DNA from: Bacteroidales bacterium
GTDB taxonomy: Bacteria; Bacteroidota; Bacteroidia; Bacteroidales; UBA932
Direction: 5' to 3'
NCBI GenBank assembly: GCA_017647795.1
Contig: JAGCJX010000012.1
Span: 23,863 to 87,862 of the forward strand
DNA length: 64,000 bases
Each line of letters starts with the position of its first letter. Position 1 is the first letter of the stretch. This document shows, in pieces, positions 62,013 to 64,000 of the stretch. A model generated the notes under the pieces. The model searched no databases. It was given only the letters and a program-made list of their open reading frames with translations, and was not told the DNA's origin. The translations under genes were made by a program, and so were the position numbers.

Positions 62013-62970
62013 ATTTGACGCGGTTCACGACAAAGCGTTCGTGAATGCCTTCTCCAATCAAACCTTTTTCGTCTTCAGCCCTTACTTCAAAGGTAAGTTT
62101 GCGACCGGCTACGGCAATGAGTTTGGCCGTGGCGGTGATGGTTGCGCCCAGGGGTGATGCTTTGACATGGGCCACGTTCATTTGTGTGCCGACGGTAGCG
62201 GATGCTTCATCCAAGTTTGCTGCAGCAAGCTTCAAGGCTGCGTTTTCCATCAGGCCGACCATAGCGGGGGTGGCAAATACGTGCATATCGCCCGAGCCGT
62301 AGGTGGCAGCGGTGTTGCTGTTGTCCACGACGGTGGTGCTGGTGAAGGTTTGTCCGATGCTCAGCTCCAAACCTTTGTTGGTGATGAATTCTTCAATTAC
62401 GCGGGGAAAGTGTGCCTGCTCCAATTCGTGGACCTTGGCAGCCAAGGTTTCCGGAGTGTCTTCGGGGGTTATGTTGCATTTGGCTTGGAAGAGGTTCTCG
62501 CCACAGTCGTAGCGTTCGTCGATCACGTGGATGGTGATCCCGGATTCGGTCTCTTTGGCTTGGATGACTGCTTGGTGTACGTGTTCCCCGTACATGCCTT
62601 TGCCGCCGTAGGCGGGAAGGAGGGCCGGGTGGATGTTGATGATGCGGTTGGGGTAGGCTGCCAGCAGGTATTCCGGTACACGAAGCAGGAAACCGGCCAG
62701 GATAATCAGGTCGGCGTTGCACGCTTGCAATGCGGTCATGATTTTGTGCTCTTGTCCTGCAGCGGCGGCTTCTTCCGGTGTCTGACGGAACTCTGCGGCG
62801 GTAAAGGTCGTGTGCGGAACGTTCAGGTTTTGCGCTCGGGTCAGTACATAAGCATCGGGTTTATTGGCCATAACCAATTGAACTCGTGCTATTTGGCTGT
62901 CTTGAAAATAGCGGATGATATTTTCGGCATTGGTACCTGAACCGGAGGCGAGGATGACGATGTTTCTCAT
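61996..62970 (-). CDS. purN: Fusion of phosphoribosylglycinamide formyltransferase (PurN) and an FlK-like hot-dog thioesterase
   Basis: One uninterrupted 324-residue frame joins two known families. Residues 1-195 are PurN, the formyltransferase of purine synthesis: ASGSGTNAENI (8-18), the active-site INIHPALLP (111-119, Asn112 and His114) and a conserved Asp in VIDERYDCG. Residues 198-324 match FlK-like thioesterases: GQTFTST at the domain start, GSGDMHVFATPAMVGLMENA, and a candidate catalytic triad Thr234, Glu242 and His268 whose spacing (8 and 26) equals that of FlK Thr42, Glu50 and His76. The usual lone FlK-like gene would start near KGLELSIGQTF. The join contains no stop. Whether the halves cooperate is unknown. 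Confidence 0.88.
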   Translation of the reverse strand: MRNIVILASGSGTNAENIIRYFQDSQIARVQLVMANKPDAYVLTRAQNLNVPHTTFTAAEFRQTPEEAAAAGQEHKIMTALQACNADLIILAGFLLRVPEYLLAAYPNRIINIHPALLPAYGGKGMYGEHVHQAVIQAKETESGITIHVIDERYDCGENLFQAKCNITPEDTPETLAAKVHELEQAHFPRVIEEFITNKGLELSIGQTFTSTTVVDNSNTAATYGSGDMHVFATPAMVGLMENAALKLAAANLDEASATVGTQMNVAHVKASPLGATITATAKLIAVAGRKLTFEVRAEDEKGLIGEGIHERFVVNRVKFMSKL

Positions 62971-63063
62971 ATCTTGTCTTTTTTCGCAATATAGTTTCTT
63001 TTTTTGTAAGTTTGCAAAGGTCGTTTCAAAAACTTGCGATTATATTCTAGTTTTTTTGACTAG

Positions 63064-63414
63064 TTGTGGTTCTCAGCATGTTTTTTGATAATTTTATATA
63101 GCTCTTCGTCCGGAAGACTTTATAATATCTTAAAGTTGGCAGAGGCCCGTTTAATATATGATGAGGAAGTGGATTCGGTTGAAGACACGCCAGTTCATGA
63201 TTATGTATTAAAACATAAGATTTTAACTTATAAATATCCGTCATGGTGGAATTAGTTGTGAAGAGAAAGCATTTGTTGCTTCTGATTGCTGTTGTTTCTG
63301 CTTAAATTTGATTCCGAGCCAACTCTAAAGCAAGGTGAGCTATCTGTTGAAATAGAGTTTGTTGATGGGACAAGATTGGAAGCCAGTTCGGCTCTTGTGG
63401 ACTTGTTTTGGTAG
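63064..63414 (+). pseudogene. Decayed coding remnants between purN and acpP
   Basis: This AT-rich stretch holds pieces that read like protein but are broken. A 63-residue frame at 63064-63255 ends YLKH-like text and has no recognisable motif. At 63258 a GTG begins a signal-peptide-like sequence (VKRKHLLLLIAVVS) that meets a stop; shifting by one base continues as KFDSEPTLKQGELSVEIEFV and on to a TAG at 63412-63414. The simplest reading is a frameshifted small exported protein. The parent family is not recognised. The rest of the gap 62971-63504 holds the acpP promoter and nothing else I can name. Confidence 0.4.
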
Positions 63415-63468
63415 AGGGGTACGAAGAATTATTTCATAAATTCAAAAATTTTTTCTTAATTTGCATCA

Positions 63469-63476
63469 TATTTTTG
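63469..63476 (+). promoter_or_regulatory. Minus-7 promoter box for acpP
   Basis: TATTTTTG matches TAnnTTTG, 28 bases before the acpP ATG. A second weaker box (TTAATTTG) lies just upstream. Confidence 0.4.
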
Positions 63477-63504
63477 ATTTATTAACAAACTAAAATTTTA
63501 AACC

Positions 63505-63735
63505 ATGGCAGACGTTGCTTCAAAAGTAAAAGCTATCATCGTTGACAAATTGGGCGTTGACGAAAGCGAAGTTACTCCTAACGCAAGTTTCACCAACGAT
63601 TTGGGTGCTGACTCTTTGGATACCGTTGAATTGATTATGGAATTTGAAAGAGCTTTCGGCATTAGCATTCCGGATACCGATGCTGAAAAAATTGGTACCG
63701 TAGGTGACGCTATCAGCTACATCGAAGGAAAATAA
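63505..63735 (+). CDS. acpP: Acyl carrier protein
   Basis: The 76-residue acidic protein carries growing fatty acyl chains on a phosphopantetheine attached to Ser36 in the motif [15 protein letters not shown]. Length and helix pattern are standard. In Bacteroidota acpP is normally followed closely by fabF; here an insertion sequence begins about 40 bases after the stop. Confidence 0.96.
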   Translation: MADVASKVKAIIVDKLGVDESEVTPNASFTNDLGADSLDTVELIMEFERAFGISIPDTDAEKIGTVGDAISYIEGK

Positions 63736-63815
63736 TTCGAATTTGATAGAACAAAAAAAGGGCGACAGCAATGGAGGGCACTGAAAAAGTCCCTTTAGAG
63801 GCTTCCTAAATTAAT

Positions 63816-63858
63816 CGAGGAAATGTTCAATTTATTTGGATATTTCCTCGATTTTTCG
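63816..63858 (+). terminator. Hairpin with T run just inside the insertion sequence
   Basis: CGAGGAAAT (63816-63824) pairs with ATTTCCTCG (63842-63850), followed by ATTTTT. Such a hairpin inside an element end often blocks read-through into the transposase, and here it would also end acpP transcription. Confidence 0.65.
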
Positions 63859-63886
63859 TAACTTAACCTTTGGAAATCAAAGAGTT

Positions 63887-64000
63887 ATGTTACCTATTCA
63901 AGGCGAAATACAGTTCAGCGAGCATGCTGTCCTCTATGATAAATTGGTGCCACAGAACCACTTGCTGAGACAAATCAACGACCTGATTGACTTCAGCTTC
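63887..64000 (+). CDS. IS1182-like transposase, N-terminal part (partial)
   Basis: The frame from ATG 63887 runs to the end of the window (38 codons) and reads MLPIQGEIQF, then SEHAVLYDKLVPQNHLLRQI and NDLIDFSF. The LYDKLVPQNHLLRQINxLIDFSF pattern is the standard N-terminus of IS1182-type DDE transposases. The catalytic residues lie outside the window. Confidence 0.8.
   Translation, partial: MLPIQGEIQFSEHAVLYDKLVPQNHLLRQINDLIDFSF

Larger units (their letters stand above)
63776..64000 (+). mobile_element. Left end of an IS1182-like insertion sequence (truncated by the window)
   Basis: Starting near 63776, GGCACTGAAAAAGTCC resembles the terminal inverted repeat of IS1182-type elements. A hairpin and the transposase start follow. 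The right end lies beyond the window, so length, target duplication and second inverted repeat cannot be checked; the exact left boundary is my estimate. Confidence 0.6.

Overview
The window looks like a chromosomal segment of a Bacteroidota bacterium, most likely Bacteroidales; I cannot name a genus. The evidence is the repeated TAnnTTTG minus-7 promoter box upstream of many genes, the near absence of Shine-Dalgarno sites, and the families present: BACON, DUF4249 and DUF5689 lipoproteins, TonB-dependent receptors with a carboxypeptidase-like N-terminal domain, class III fructose-bisphosphatase, a CtlX-type hydrolase and a Bacteroides-type tryptophanase. No rRNA, CRISPR array or complete prophage is visible.

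Layout. 0-10.5 kb holds housekeeping and metabolism: an S41 protease tail, a U32 protein with a polyprenyl synthase, rsgA with a MATE exporter, fbp, and an ornithine/citrulline block (rocD, ctlX and a divergent YfcC-type carrier). 10.6-14.2 kb is the str operon (rpsL-rpsG-fusA-rpsJ), ending at a CAT-anticodon tRNA and a strong terminator instead of continuing into rplC. 14.3-28.8 kb is an accessory surface locus: a giant BACON/DUF5689-like lipoprotein, an AT-richer pair of lipoprotein genes, then one apparent operon of a BACON lipoprotein, a secreted DNA/RNA endonuclease, a secreted endonuclease/exonuclease/phosphatase, a TonB-dependent receptor and a DUF5689 lipoprotein, followed by a transaldolase-like aldolase. 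I read this as a candidate extracellular nucleic-acid scavenging system. 29.8-38.2 kb carries a TPR/HTH membrane regulator next to a complete RND efflux pump. 38.2-48.7 kb has a C69 dipeptidase, mutS2, plsY, cdaA, a repeat-rich PAP2 phosphatase, a 102-bp tandem-repeat tract and a comF-like gene. 48.7-53.6 kb has metK, behind what looks like a SAM-II riboswitch with a terminator, and a divergent Oar-like receptor. 53.7-64 kb has a YraN protein, manC, arcA, pheS, tRNA-Gly, tnaA, an unknown membrane protein, tRNA-Leu, a low-molecular-weight tyrosine phosphatase, a PurN-thioesterase fusion, decayed coding sequence, acpP, and the left end of an IS1182-like element that enters where fabF is expected.

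How the genes fit together. Amino-acid catabolism is prominent (arginine deiminase, CtlX, ornithine aminotransferase, a basic-amino-acid-type carrier, tryptophanase, C69 dipeptidase), which suits an asaccharolytic or host-associated anaerobe. Two observations stand out: the nuclease/receptor cluster, and the metK leader, where an 8-nt segment of the aptamer loop is perfectly complementary to sequence entering the terminator stem, giving an explicit transcription-attenuation model. All function calls come from reading the sequence; no database search was run.
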